Positions 33,176 to 44,400 of a stretch of 64,000 nucleotides of DNA are shown here, piece after piece. The stretch's first letter is position 1. Each line of letters starts with the position of its first letter. This stretch comes from Candidula unifasciata. Lineage: Eukaryota > Mollusca > Gastropoda > Stylommatophora > Geomitridae. The DNA is taken from the NCBI GenBank assembly GCA_905116865.2, contig CAJHNH020000201.1, forward strand, positions 1-64,000, in the 5' to 3' direction. The position numbers and the translations under genes are program-made. The notes below the pieces were generated by a model, which saw only the letters and a list, made by a program, of their open reading frames with translations, was not told where the DNA came from and made no database searches.

Positions 33176-34135
33176 CACATAAAACGCGTTCAACCTTTAA
33201 GTTATATTACAACCCCGGGCAAAAGCTGGTGTGGGACATCGAAATAACGAAAAACTGCGTTTCGAATTCGGATGTTAAATTAAATATCGTGTGTGTGTGT
33301 GTGCGTGTAGGGGGGTGGGAGTGGGGGGGGGGCAGGTATTCTACATTTTTCTAGAAACTGCCATATAGATAAAGTTATTGTGAATGAGATTTGGTTACTT
33401 CGCATACCGAATTGTTACACCGATATAAATAATTCCAACTTTGACGTCATATCTGCCCCTAACCCCCCCCCCCCCCCCCCCCCCACCCCCCCTCCTTAAT
33501 TTTTTTTTTACTTTGCAATCAGCTCTGAAGAACGAATGGGAACTATGAACATAAAAACACAAGATGTTTGAACAGTTCACGTCCCTTGGCATGCGCTGTC
33601 TTTCAATAGTGGTCCCTCTAAAAGGAATATAGCCCTTTTAAAAGCTAAAGGGAAGCAACAATTTATCTGTTCTTTTGTGAGTGCTGCATTCTCTCAGATT
33701 TGCATTAAGATGTCACGAAGACACTTTACAGTATGAGCGTTTTCTGGACAAACTTTCACCGCTTTGCGATGCACAAACACAATCACTAAATACGAAAAAT
33801 AAAATATTAAAGACATGCTTGGAATAAAGAGAGACAACTCTCCGAAAAATGACAAATGTTTCTAGATGCCTTGAATTGTGCCGTTCATGTAGTACTGTTT
33901 TTCATTTTTAGACATGACAAAGTAAATGCATTTGAGCTCTAACGAAAAACATGCAATTATTCCATAATAATGTGCAGATGACAATAGTTAGGACAGATTT
34001 TGTGTGTGCCAATATGAATGCTTAGAAGAAAAATGCTTCTTCTTCTTCTTTATGTTGCAGCTACAAAAGCAGTTCATCCGTTGTTAATTGTCATGATGTC
34101 CTTTTGGGTTGCAATTGTTCGTTATTTTACCCTGG
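33176..34135. other. No gene; GT, G and C tracts
   Basis: (GT)n at 33288-33306, a G run at 33322-33332 and an interrupted C tract at 33459-33494. The remainder to 34135 is unremarkable A/T-rich sequence. Confidence 0.5.
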
Positions 34136-34260
34136 CTGTTGTCAAGGGCCATAATATAACCTAAAAATTAAACTAGGGTCCGGGACCTCTCCACGAGTGA
34201 TCCTTATCCACATGGTGGCACTTTGTGTCACGGGGTGTTTATGGGGTTGAATCGCATTCC
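34136..34260 (+). repeat. Dispersed repeat R1, copy 5
   Basis: Starts near GGCCATAATATAACCTAAAA, then GGGACCTCTCCACGAGTGAT, CCTTATCCACATGGTGGCAC and TTTGTGTCACGGGGTGTTTA. One of the two longest, best-aligned copies. Confidence 0.7.
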
Positions 34261-34339
34261 TTTATTCATTCTTGACGTTCACAGGCTAAATGCAGTAAAA
34301 CTGTAGTGCACAATGTTCTGTTATTTCAAAGCCTAACCC

Positions 34340-34505
34340 AGCTGACGTCGGCGACCCCAAACATAAACTAACGGTTGAACGGGGTTTCTGGGACCTCCAC
34401 CTAGCGATTCTAATGCGAATGTTGGCACTTTGTGTCACCGGGTGTTTATCGCTTGTTGAGCGGTCCTAACGGGGTAAACGTCACTTACTCATTCATCAGT
34501 TGTAA
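34340..34505 (+). repeat. Dispersed repeat R1, copy 6
   Basis: Has the R1 5' part (ACGTCGGCGACCCCAAACAT, ACGGTTGAACGGGGTTTCTG) and core GGCACTTTGTGTCACCGGGT. It ends GGGGTAAACGTCACTTACTC, an ACTC-type tail. Confidence 0.7.
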
Positions 34506-34682
34506 ACAGGCGGAAAGTTCGTCCAGTTCTGGGACTTTAGTCGTGTTCCAGAGCTCTAGTTCTGCGTTGCATAACCGCTCTTCAGATCTGGCTTATTTGT
34601 AAAAAAAAAGCTTTGAAATCCGCGATTATTACAATTAGAAGGGTGTCAGATTCTATATTTACTACACCTTTGCTTCCCAACA

Positions 34683-35640
34683 CAGTTGTCCTGGTGTGAC
34701 ACTTAGAGGTATCCTGTAGTGGCACTTCCAGTTGTCCTGGTGTGACACTTAGAGGTGTCCTGTAGTGTCGCTTCCAGTTGTCCTGGTGTGACACTTAGAG
34801 GTGTCCTGTAGTGGAAATTCCAGTTGTCCTGGTGTGACACTTAGAGGTATCCTGTAGTGGCACTTCCAGTTGTCCTGGTGTGACACTTAGAGGTGTCCTG
34901 TAGTGTCGCTTCCAGTTGTCCTGGTGTGACACTTAGAGGTGTCCTGTAGTGGAAATTCCAGTTGTCCTGGTGTGACACTTAGAGGTATCCTGTAGTGGCA
35001 CTTCCAGTTGTCGTGGTGTGACACTTAGAGGTATCCTGTAGTGGCACTTCCAGTTGTCCTGGTGTGACACTTAGAGGTATCCTGTAGTGGCACTTCCAGT
35101 TGTCCTGGTGTGACACTTAGAGGTGTCCTGTAGTGTCGCTTCCAGTTGTCCTGGTGTGACACTTAGAGGTGTCCTGTAGTGGAAATTCCAGTTGTCCTGG
35201 TGTTACACTTAGAGGTATCCTGTAGTGGCACTTCCAGTTGTCCTGGTGTGACACTTAGAGGTGTCCTGTAGTGTCGCTTCCAGTTGTCCTGGTGTGACAC
35301 TTAGAGGTGTCCTCTTGTGGCACTTCCAGTTGTCCTGGTGTGACACTTAGAGGTGTCCTCTTGTGGCACTTCCAGTTGTCCTGGTGTGACACTTAGAGGT
35401 GTCCTTTTGCGGGACTTACTACATGTTTCCCGTTGTGGCACTTACAGGTCTCCTGGTATGGCACTTACAGGTGTCCTAGTTGTGGCACTTACTAGTGACC
35501 ATCTGTTGCACTTACAGGTATCCGGTTGTGGCACTTACAGGTGTCCTAGTGTGGCACTTACTAGTGACCTTCTGTTGCACTTACAAGTATCCGGTTGTGG
35601 CACTTACAGGTGTCCTGGTATGACACTTACAGACGTCACA
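34683..35640. repeat. 46-bp minisatellite with trimeric higher-order repeat
   Basis: About 16 good units (34683-35420), then degenerate ones to 35640. The unit has CAGTTGTCCTGGTGTGACAC and TTAGAGGT. Three variants (GTGGCACTTC, GTGTCGCTTC, GTGGAAATTC) follow each other in order, giving a 138-bp higher-order repeat at least three times. Confidence 0.95.
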
Positions 35641-36190
35641 ATTATAACTTTGTTTTAGGGCTAGGATTAGCCCCTGGTCTGCCACTCTGACTGAGATTGT
35701 GTAATGTCAAGGTACCAAACCTTCAGTTAGCTGAATAAAAATAGGAAGAACAGATACGGATTGATGCTGTTGGCAGTCTTCACCTCTGATGTATTTAGCT
35801 AAAGAAAAGTCTGAACGTGTGAATGACGGGGCTGTTGTGGGTATTGCATCAGCCTGTCTAGCTGCGGGTTTTTATTCGTATCAAAGATCCGGACAGCATT
35901 CGTTTCTGCGCACATAAAACAAGTGCAAGAAAGGTCTCTTGGCAAGCATTGCAGTAGACGTGATACTAGACAGGTGTTCCTTGAACTGTAACTTTAGTGC
36001 AAAAACATGATACTATGTTCTGGGAACCAACAAACGAAACAACTTTATTTTAAAAGGGTAACATATTGGGCACAGGCCCGTCTTACATTTAGCCCTTTCA
36101 AACTCCCGTCTCTCGTGCAGCAGTCGTATTTTATCAATAAAGAATTTTATTTTCATATGGTCATGTGCATATTGTGATATCAAGAAAACA
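35641..36190. other. No feature recognised
   Basis: Unique sequence; a minus-strand 86-codon frame (36013-36273) is driven partly by the adjoining CA tract. Confidence 0.4.
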
Positions 36191-36381
36191 CATACATACA
36201 TGGGTGTTGAAATACATGCACACGCTAGCGCACGTGCACACACACACACACAAACCCACATACTCTCGCTCACTCACTCACTTAAACACGCATATATACA
36301 TACCCATTTACACCCGCATAAATTCATAATACACACACACATACCCATAAACACGCACATACATTCACACACACACAGACG

Positions 36382-36455
<74 letters not shown>

Positions 36456-36456
36456 A
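36191..36456. repeat. CA-rich and (AT)n/(CA)n microsatellite
   Basis: Interrupted CACA-type sequence from about 36215, an uninterrupted AT tract at 36391-36434 and a CA tract at 36434-36458. Confidence 0.93.
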
Positions 36457-37135
36457 CAGGCAGCAGGTTAAAAAGTGGCAAATCGTGGATGGGTCAAGCC
36501 AAGGACATTATTTTACATGGATGTTCACTTGACGACATAGAACCCTTTCCTGTTTGCATTTAACTAGACAGAAAATGCAGACAACAGAGTCCGGCTGCTG
36601 TGCAAGCAGAAGTTCAAGCATTGATTTTCGAGAACGCACTAGAGGGGAATGCTGCCATTTACACAGATATTTCTGTAATCGGCCACGTTAGAAGCTCGTA
36701 GGCTTTGACGGCTCAGTTTGGAGGGAGAGTTTGGAAGGAAGGAAGATTATGGAGCTTTTGCCGTAACTACAAGAAGTCTGACTATGGAGGTCATGGAACT
36801 GTGACTAAACCAGTAACATGGCTAGAGTCACAGATTTTACTGGGGCATGCTATCTCAGAAAAGGGCTGGGTCCGAAGGCAGTGGTTGGTGGCTCTACAGA
36901 ATAAATGCACGGCTGACAAAGATTAGTTTCATTGTCGAGCCACAACATGTGGGGTTACAACATGTGAGGTTACAACATGTGGGGTTACAACATGTCGGGG
37001 TTACAACACGTGGGGTTACAACATGTCGGGGTTACAACATGTGGGGTTACAACATGTGGGGTTACAAGACAACAAGCTAACTCATAGGCTTGCAGATAAG
37101 GCTACTGTAACAGCGGGACAAGCCATGACCAGGCT
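36457..37135 (+). pseudogene. RNase H fragment of an RT-RNase H LINE
   Basis: Reads SRLKSGKSWMGQAKD (36460-36505), VQALIFENALEGNAAIYTDI, SVIGHVRSS and VTWLESQI, followed by KGWVRRQWLVALQN and FIVEP. It resumes after a minisatellite with LTHRLADKATVTAGQAM (about 37075-37125). These are in the order of an RNase H domain: the first catalytic Asp is in YTDI, and the array replaces the H-x-G-x-x-G-N region. The frame shifts at least three times. Confidence 0.75.
36942..37072. repeat. 15-16-bp minisatellite inside RNase H
   Basis: About eight units of ACAACATGTGGGGTT (with or without C), located exactly at the place of the RNase H histidine/glycine loop codons. Flanking sequence on both sides remains recognisable RNase H. 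Confidence 0.88.
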
Positions 37136-37379
37136 GATATACTGTATACCTACATATACACACATACATACCACACATGTACATGTCACACATACACGCA
37201 TACATACTATCTACCACACTTTTTTTTTCAAATTGATATTGCAATATGGATTAATAATTGCATTTGAGGTTGCATAAAATCACTTAAAAGCATTAGCTGA
37301 AAAAAGTTGCTGTTAAATAAATAAGAACTTTCTGTATTTAGCTGATCAAATGGAAGATCGTTCTATAAATGAGCAGTAG
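37136..37379. other. No feature recognised
   Basis: CATA-rich and A/T-rich sequence; no gene signal. Confidence 0.4.
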
Positions 37380-38310
37380 AATATGCTAAACTTACTTGCA
37401 ATAAATCTATTGAAGGTTTAGGCAAATGTAATAAACTTAGCCGCTTTCTGTTTGTAGGATTGGATTTAATGAACTGGAAAAGGTCGTTTGGAGTATTTTG
37501 AGATACCATTTTTTTTTTTTACGTTAGCCTTGTTAACAATTAAGCGTTTACTAAGTGGCAGAAGTCTTAGATTGCCAAAGAGATGCGTTTTGTCGTTATG
37601 TTTTCTATCTGAAACCGCGCGTAAAGCGTCGTTTTGAAGGGAACCTAGTCTGGTAACTTTAGATTTGGCGCAACAATCCCAAACTGTGGAGCAGTAGTCG
37701 ACGTGTGTTTGGTTGTTTGAAGCGTAAAATAATTTTCGCGTATCTTTATCCAGGGAGTGCTGAATTTTGGCAAGCTGATAAACTTTTTGTGCAATTTTTT
37801 AAGTTAGGCTATGACACAAACATAGGAATTCCAAGTTAAATGATTGTCAGTGGCAAGGCCTAATGTTTTGTGCTTAGTAACGTTACCAATAGTTAATTGA
37901 TCTATGTAAAGCTCAAGCGGTGTGTTGTGCAATGCAAATGTTAGCAATTTCTGTCTTGCTGTTATAACCATAGTTTTAGTTTGATTTATGTTAACATGCA
38001 TGCGATTGTTATTGCTCCATTGAACAAGATTACTTACCTCTTTCTGTGAAGAGCTTCACAACTCATTACAATTCTCATGACTAGTATATATTGTACAGTC
38101 GTCAGCATACAGATCGCATATTATACTGAGATGTAATGAAAGATCGTTAATATACGTGGCAAAAAGTAGTCGACATAGAATCAATTCTTGGGGCACGCCT
38201 ATATTTAACTGGGTGGATTTTGACAGACAGTTATCGAAGGACACTACTTGCCGTCAATCAGATAAAAATGACGGCATTACTTTGACCTAGTTATAGTTGG
38301 TTTTTAAGGT
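37380..38310 (-). pseudogene. RT palm/thumb of a CR1/Rex-like LINE
   Basis: Minus-strand reading: RQVVSFDNCLSKSTQLNIGV, then PQ and LLFATYINDLSLHLS (motif B) and ICDLYADDCTIYTSHEN with the YADD catalytic motif (about 38125-38090). It continues with MHVNINQTKTMVIT and TKHKTLGLATDNHLTWN, then DYCSTVWDCCAKSKVTRLGS and RLLPLSKRLIVNKANV. The order and motifs are those of CR1/L2/Rex-type RT C-terminal halves. Two or more frameshifts and a stop after the YADD block are present. There is no upstream endonuclease, so this is a dead 5'-truncated copy. Confidence 0.78.
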
Positions 38311-39955
38311 GTTGGATGTAGACAAGGCAACAGAAACCGGAGTTAGTACTGTGAGTTGTCTGAATAAATTTCTCACAGATGATGTCAAATAAACTCAGTC
38401 ATTTTACAACCATCAGTTCTGTGGTATCAGGTCATTCGCAATATTCTAAACTGAGTTTACAGCAAAACCCACCTGGGTTGGGGGGTCATAGTGCCAGCGA
38501 ACGTCTGGAGGCTGCTCCAATATAGTGAAAGTGTCGACCAGTCAGTCTGTCAGTGCCCGCAGAATGTTGCTCTATGGCGTAACTGGTTGCCTCAAGTCTT
38601 TGCAGTTTTTCTTTTGGTCTAATTTTATGGACCATTCTAAATATTGAATCAATCAGGCTTCTCTATATTTAAGGACTGCTGCAGCTCATGTTGGTCTTAC
38701 ACTCTCTCCTGCTGCTCTTGGTTCATCTATGGATATTGTTTTCCTGCTTGTATCACTGTATACATCTTACTCTTTTGCCTTTTTCTCCAAACAGTATAGT
38801 TTCTATGAGAGTATCTTGTAGCAAATATATCTCACTGAACCGTTTTCTTTTAAATGTATTGTGTCATTCCCCCCCCCCTCCCCCCCCTCCCCCCCCAGCA
38901 ACTGTCTTTGCATCCATTTGTCCATTCCTGGGAAATGATGAATTAGCAAGAAAACGGAATTTACAGGTCCTGCAAATGTGTAAATATGATCCAATTCACT
39001 GGAAAACACAGAAACTAATATTCACGACTTGCTCTCCTTCTTGGAACTCACCGGCTGTAAATTCTGGCAGAAATTTCTGCTTGTTTGTCCACTTGAGAAC
39101 TCAAGTCTTGTTCCTGAATGTACATTTTGCGTGCACATCAGTTATACATGTTCAGCTTATTTATAATCACACTGTTGGTTGCTGGCCTCTAAAACAAACG
39201 CTCCCCGACTTCGGCTTGATGCTGACCACATCACCCAACTTGAGCCGTTGGTCTGTAAAATATAGGTCTAGCCCTATATGCCCTATACGCCTAAAGGAGT
39301 GGAAAAGGGTGCTTTACTTCACTTACCTACTTTACCTCCGACTTCAGAGTAATCGACTCTGGTTAGTCTCATTTACGACATGCTTGTAAAGTGGACAGTG
39401 GGTTTATCACCCCCCCTCCCCCCACCTCCCCCCCCCCCCCTTTTTCGGACCCTGAAACCCACAATAGAATTCCGTGAGTTTACATTGTAAATAGTCGAGA
39501 ACATTGTAACTTCTGTTTCCTGGTTGCTTTCAGCAGCTGTTTCAAGCATAATATCCGCCATATTTTCTGCAGTATCAAAAATAATGCCTCTACTCAGTAC
39601 CACAGTTACAGCCATCAGTGACCCGAAGACTGGCATCACTACCATCACCTATCACGATAAAGACACGCTATATTTGACATCTTTTTCTGGCAGTGAATGG
39701 CTTGAATTCCAGCGCTATAGAGTCGTAAAACCTGGCAGATGTCAGATAGGACTCACAGCTCCGCTGTTGTAAAGAAGCTAATTTCCCGTCATTTCCTCTT
39801 TTTATAGTCAGAAAAGTAAAGGACATTAGTTAAACGGGACGTTTGTTTGTCCCATCGTTGAGGGAAGAAAAGGGGAAATGGGAAGAGGGCACTGAAAGAC
39901 CTATTAAAAGGCAAAGCCTAAGTAAAATAAAGTAGCCCAAAGGACTCTAACGGCG
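38311..39955. other. No gene supported; poly-C tracts
   Basis: Open frames at 38688-39389 (233 codons), 39373-39648 and 39524-39772 have no recognisable domains. The longest passes through an interrupted C tract (38868-38898), giving a proline run. A second C-rich tract is at 39409-39441. There is no codon-level or splice evidence for a gene. Confidence 0.4.
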
Positions 39956-40170
39956 CATCCAGATATATGCTGCTTGACTCATGTTTCAACAACAGGCAGG
40001 CTGCTTTATTTCCAAGGAGATGACCTCTGACCTATTGTATGCTGTCTCGACCTGGCAGTCAACCTCAAGTTTAAAAAAAAAATAATTGTCGATTTACTGT
40101 GGACTCGAACTCAAAAACTTCAGGTCTGTATGCGAGTAGGTAGCTACTAGGCTACTGCGGCTCTGAAACT
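39956..40170 (-). mobile_element. tRNA-derived SINE (family E), copy 2
   Basis: The minus strand reads GAGCCGCAGTAGCCTAGTAG (A-box-like), then GAGTTCGAGTCCACAGTAAA (B-box), a T-rich stretch and body CTGCCAGGTCGAGACAGC, as in the 12585 copy. Confidence 0.6.
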
Positions 40171-40256
40171 ACATGACATGAGGTGGGGCTGGTGTCTTGT
40201 CTTTTGAAGAACGAAAATAAAAATTGGATATCGTTGAAGCATTTAAGTTTCTATGA

Positions 40257-40699
40257 AAGCGGTTCTTAATCGTGGGTCGAACGACCCCTTCACAAGGGAT
40301 CACCAAAGACCATTGGAAAACACATATGAAGTTAAGTTAGTTGCGTATCCTTTACAGGACGTTGCAGAACCAACCATAACAGCCCCTGGCTGTTGTGTGG
40401 TTTCTCTAGGCAATTTACATCCAGTAGTTTGCCATTGCACTGGACGGTCGGCTTTCTTGATACCACGGTTAAAACCAACGCAAGACGCATTGCCCGCAGT
40501 TGGGATCGAATCCGGCATCCAGGCATTACGAAGCGAAGCGTTCGCATCGACTTAGCCACAGAGCCGACACATATGAAGTAGCAACGAAAATAATTGTATG
40601 GTTGGGGTCGCCACAACATGAAGAACTGTATTCAAGGGTCGCCACAACATGAAGAACTGTATTCAAGGGTCGTCGCATTTGGAAGGTTGAGAGCCGTTG
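40257..40699. mobile_element. hAT MITE with nested SINE
   Basis: The ends AGCGGTTCTTAA and TTGAGAGCCGTTG are imperfect inverted repeats of the CAGNGGTTCTCAACC class. Flanking 8-bp duplications TTCTATGA (40249-40256) and TTCTAGGG (40700-40707) fit the hAT nTCTAGAn preference. The interior has GGGTCGCCACAACATGAAGA in two 31-bp tandem copies (40613-40675). There is no transposase. Confidence 0.8.
40333..40568 (-). mobile_element. tRNA-derived SINE (family A), copy 2, inside hAT MITE
   Basis: Flanked by direct repeats ACATATGAAGT (40322-40332 and 40569-40579; 13 bp if the preceding AC is counted). The minus strand has head GTCGGCTCTGTGGCTAAGTC and B-box GGATTCGATCCC (reads GGGATCGAATCC on +). 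The body and tail are as in the other copies. Confidence 0.92.
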
Positions 40700-40855
40700 T
40701 TCTAGGGTCTTTGCTTATAATTGGCTGCCGAGAAGGAGAGTTCATTAAAAATACATCTAGCAAACAGTTGCTTCTTATGTATTCTTTCAGCCACATGTAT
40801 GTCTGTATGAATATGTAGGACATATATTCACAGATATTATGGATGGAAGGATATG

Positions 40856-41926
40856 TGTATGTATGTATGCACGAATGTATGTATGTATGTATGTATGTAT
40901 GTATGTATGTATGTATGTATGTATGTATGTATGTATGTATGTATGTATGTATGTATGTATGTATGTATGTATGTATGTATGTATGTATGTATGTATGTAT
41001 GTATGTATGTATGTATGTATGTATGTATGTATGTATGTATGTATGTATGTATGTATGTATGTATGTATGTATGTATGTATGTATGTATGTATGTATGTAT
41101 GTATGTATGTATGTATGTATGTATGTATGTATGTATGTATGTATGTATGTATGTATGTATGTATGTATGTATGTATGTATGTATGTGTATGTATGTATGT
41201 ATGTATGTATGTATGTATGTATGCATGTATGCATGCATGCATGCATGCATGCATGCATGTATGCATGCATGCATGCATGCATGCATGCATGCATGCATGC
41301 ATGGATGGATGGATGGATGGATGGATGTATGTATGTATGTATGCATGCATGTATGTATGTATGTATGTATGTATGTATGTATGTATGTATGTATGTATGT
41401 ATGTATGTATGTATGTATGTATGTATGTATGTATGTATGTATGTATGTATGTATGTATGTATGTATGTATGTATGTATGTATGTATGTATGTATGTATGT
41501 ATGTATGTATGTATGTATGTATGTATGTATGTATGTATGTATGTATGTATGTATGTATGTATGTATGTATGTATGTATGTATGTATGTATGTATGTATGT
41601 ATGTATGTATGTATGTATGTATGTATGTATGTATGTATGTATGTATGTATGTATGTATGTATGTATGTATGTATGTATGTATGTATGTATGTATGTATGT
41701 ATGTATGTATGTATGTATGTATGTATGTATGTATGTATGTATGTATGTATGTATGTATGTATGTATGTATGTATGTATGTATGTATGTATGTATGTATGT
41801 ATGTATGTATGTATGTATGTATGTATGTATGTATGTATGTATGTATGTATGTATGTATGTATGTATGTATGTATGTATGTATGTGTATGTAGGTAGGTAG
41901 GTAGGTAGGTAGGTAGGTAGGTAGGT

Positions 41927-41957
<31 letters not shown>

Positions 41958-42545
41958 CATGTATGTATGTATGTATGTATGTATGTATGTATGTATGTAT
42001 GTATGTATGTATGTATGTATGTATGTATGTATGTATGTATGTATGTATGTATGTATGTATGTATGTATGTATGTATGTATGTATGTATGTATGTATGTAT
42101 GTATGTATGTATGTATGTATGTATGTATGTATGTATGTATGTATGTATGTATGTATGTATGTATGTATGTATGTATGTATGTATGTATGTATGTATGTAT
42201 GTATGTATGTATGTATGTATGTATGTATGTATGTATGTATGTATGTATGTATGTATGTATGTATGTATGTATGTATGTATGTATGTATGTATGTATGTAT
42301 GTATGTATGTATGTATGTATGTATGTATGTACGTACGTACGTACGTACGTACGTACGTACGTACGTATGTATGTATGTATGTATGTATGTATGTATGTAT
42401 GTATGTATGTATGTATGTATGTATGTATGTATGTATGTATGTATGTATGTATGTATGTATGTATGTATGTATGTATGTATGTATGTATGTATGTATGTAT
42501 GTATGTATGTATGTATGTATGTATGTATGTATGTATGTATGTATG

Positions 42546-42576
<31 letters not shown>

Positions 42577-42680
42577 TTATGTAATTATGTATGAATGTAT
42601 GTATGTATGTATGTATGTATGTATGTATGTATGTATGTATGTATGTATGTATGTATGTATGTATGTATGTGTATGTAAGT
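40856..42680. repeat. (TATG)n microsatellite, about 1.8 kb
   Basis: Nearly pure ATGT tetranucleotides with blocks of GCAT (41221-41310), GGAT (41300-41325), GTAG/GCAG (41889-41958) and GTAC (42328-42366). It produces all the long Met-Tyr-Val-Cys and Tyr-Ile-His-Thr open frames on both strands. Confidence 0.98.
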
Positions 42681-42685
42681 GTGTG

Positions 42686-42689
<4 letters not shown>

Positions 42690-42778
<89 letters not shown>
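42690..42778. repeat. (AT)n microsatellite
   Basis: About 44 AT dinucleotides, at the junction between the TATG array and the right Helitron-like unit, whose 5' end is itself TATATA. Confidence 0.97.
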
Positions 42779-42780
<2 letters not shown>

Positions 42781-44400
42781 ATGTTTGTGTGTTTGTTTGG
42801 TCTCTGTAGACTCGGAAACCGATTTAGCTGAAATTTTCAGGATATGTTTGTTGTGATACCGGATTTTGAACCGCCGTGGTTTGAAATTCAACCTGTCACT
42901 GTTAGAGATAGGTGACCACAATTTATGCCAAAATATACGCAACTAATATTTATAACTTTAGTGATTTCTAATTATAGCCACGTTAGTAATTGCTCATGCG
43001 CCGTATTTACCATTCTCCGGCGAGTTACGTGCAGCCAACGCCTTCTCTAATACTAATACATAGAGTAGGTCGTGGTACAGCAAACAAGACTATCTCTATA
43101 TTTGCCACAATAACCATATTAAACACGATTTCTATTTTCTTTTTTTTTTTTTTCAAACAACCTTCGATGGGGGATGGGGGGGGGGGGGGGGGGGCAATCG
43201 AGGACTATCTCGACGTCGGCGCAGACAGTGACTGCGACATTAACTTCATTAACCGTGTTAGACACGTGCGATTTCTATTTCATTAATATATCTGGAGTAT
43301 CTATCTACGAGAATACAATTGCCTGCGGTTTTGAATTGTGTTTTAATCGCGACACAGTGGTAGGGACTAAAATAATATCCTCATCTGCTCTGTCGTGGTG
43401 ACAGCACTAGCCATGTTGCCTTAATATTTAAAAAAAAAAAAAAAAAAAGAAAATGGGAAAACCATTTGATAATTAAATTTGACCATTTCGCATACTTATG
43501 ATTGAATTGTTAAACTTTCCGATTGCATGGTTATGCTGAAATTTTAAAGATTTTCATTTATTTTTATTTAGATTTAGTTATTTCATCTGTGTTGGAATTT
43601 TAAGCTGTGCTGTTTACAATGGCTTTCATTTCCTAATTATGGTGTTTTTTTCCTGTGTTCATTTGCTTTTCAAGTGTTGTTTCCCCCCCCCCCCCCCCAA
43701 CTACTTCAATGTGGGAAAGAGTTGTCGGTGAATTTGGGGGGAGGGGGGGGGGCAAACTTTTAACTGAGAGAGCTTTAAGTCACAGTAACTGCTTTACCCA
43801 CTTAAAGTAGCAGCAGCAGTAATAGTTGTGGTTGGGCTGTTACACCATAGTGCTCTCATGTGAAGACCGCCGGTAAGGTTATGGCGTTCTTCTGTCGGCA
43901 AGTGAAATTATACATCCTAACCTGACCAGTCTGTGGCGACAGCACTAGCCATGCGGAACCAAATCTTCTGACTCACGACTCTCTGTCTACTCCGATGGTA
44001 ACACAGATAGCAGTGACATTATTTTAGTAGTTGTACTGGTACTTGAAGGATGATGTGGTAAATATTACACTAGCCCTATTCACTACCTTTTACAATTCCT
44101 GCTCCTTATTTTAGTCCAGATGGACAGGGATGTCAATGTCAGTTACAGCAACAACAAAATGCGCCAGTTAGTGATTTTCAAATCCTTCGAAGAGGGAGAG
44201 AGCAGTAGTCGGTGGAAGAGGGGAGGGGAGGGGGGTAATGACTTAAATTTAAGAGAACTTAAAGAGCTTTACACGTGATTTTCAAGTTCTCATTACCTAA
44301 TTTGTTTATATTTTACTAACGCTACCTCCGCTTTTCTATTTTTTACGACTTACTTTGTTATTTACAAGTACAGTTGTAGCTTTACTTCCGTCTCCTATAA
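42779..44400 (+). mobile_element. Helitron-like composite unit, right copy, first part
   Basis: Near-identical, in opposite orientation, to 8165-9555: AATGTTTGTGTGTTTGTTTG, GAAATTTTCAGGATATGTTT, poly-G at 43174-43194, GACAGCACTAGCCATGTTGC and so on. It lacks a 140-bp block present in the left copy and has an extra block of about 390 bp (43682-44075). It breaks at CTCCTATAA (44400), where the R2-like tandem starts, and continues at 49137. Confidence 0.8.
43790..44000 (+). mobile_element. SINE (family B) copy in the extra block
   Basis: A tRNA-like head remnant (GTGGTTGGGCTGTTACACCA) is followed by TTCTTCTGTCGGCAAGTG, ACATCCTAACC and GTGGCGACAGCACTAGCCAT, the last shared with 43400-43425 and 58730-58755. 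The A-box is degenerate. Confidence 0.5.

Noticed and set aside
38688..39389. 233-codon + frame with hydrophobic N-terminus
   Set aside because: Runs through a poly-C tract, matches no family, and has no splice or repeat support for coding.
40632..42856. Open frames up to 664 codons of Tyr-Ile-His-Thr or Met-Tyr-Val-Cys repeats
   Set aside because: Translation of the TATG tetranucleotide array in every frame; not genes.
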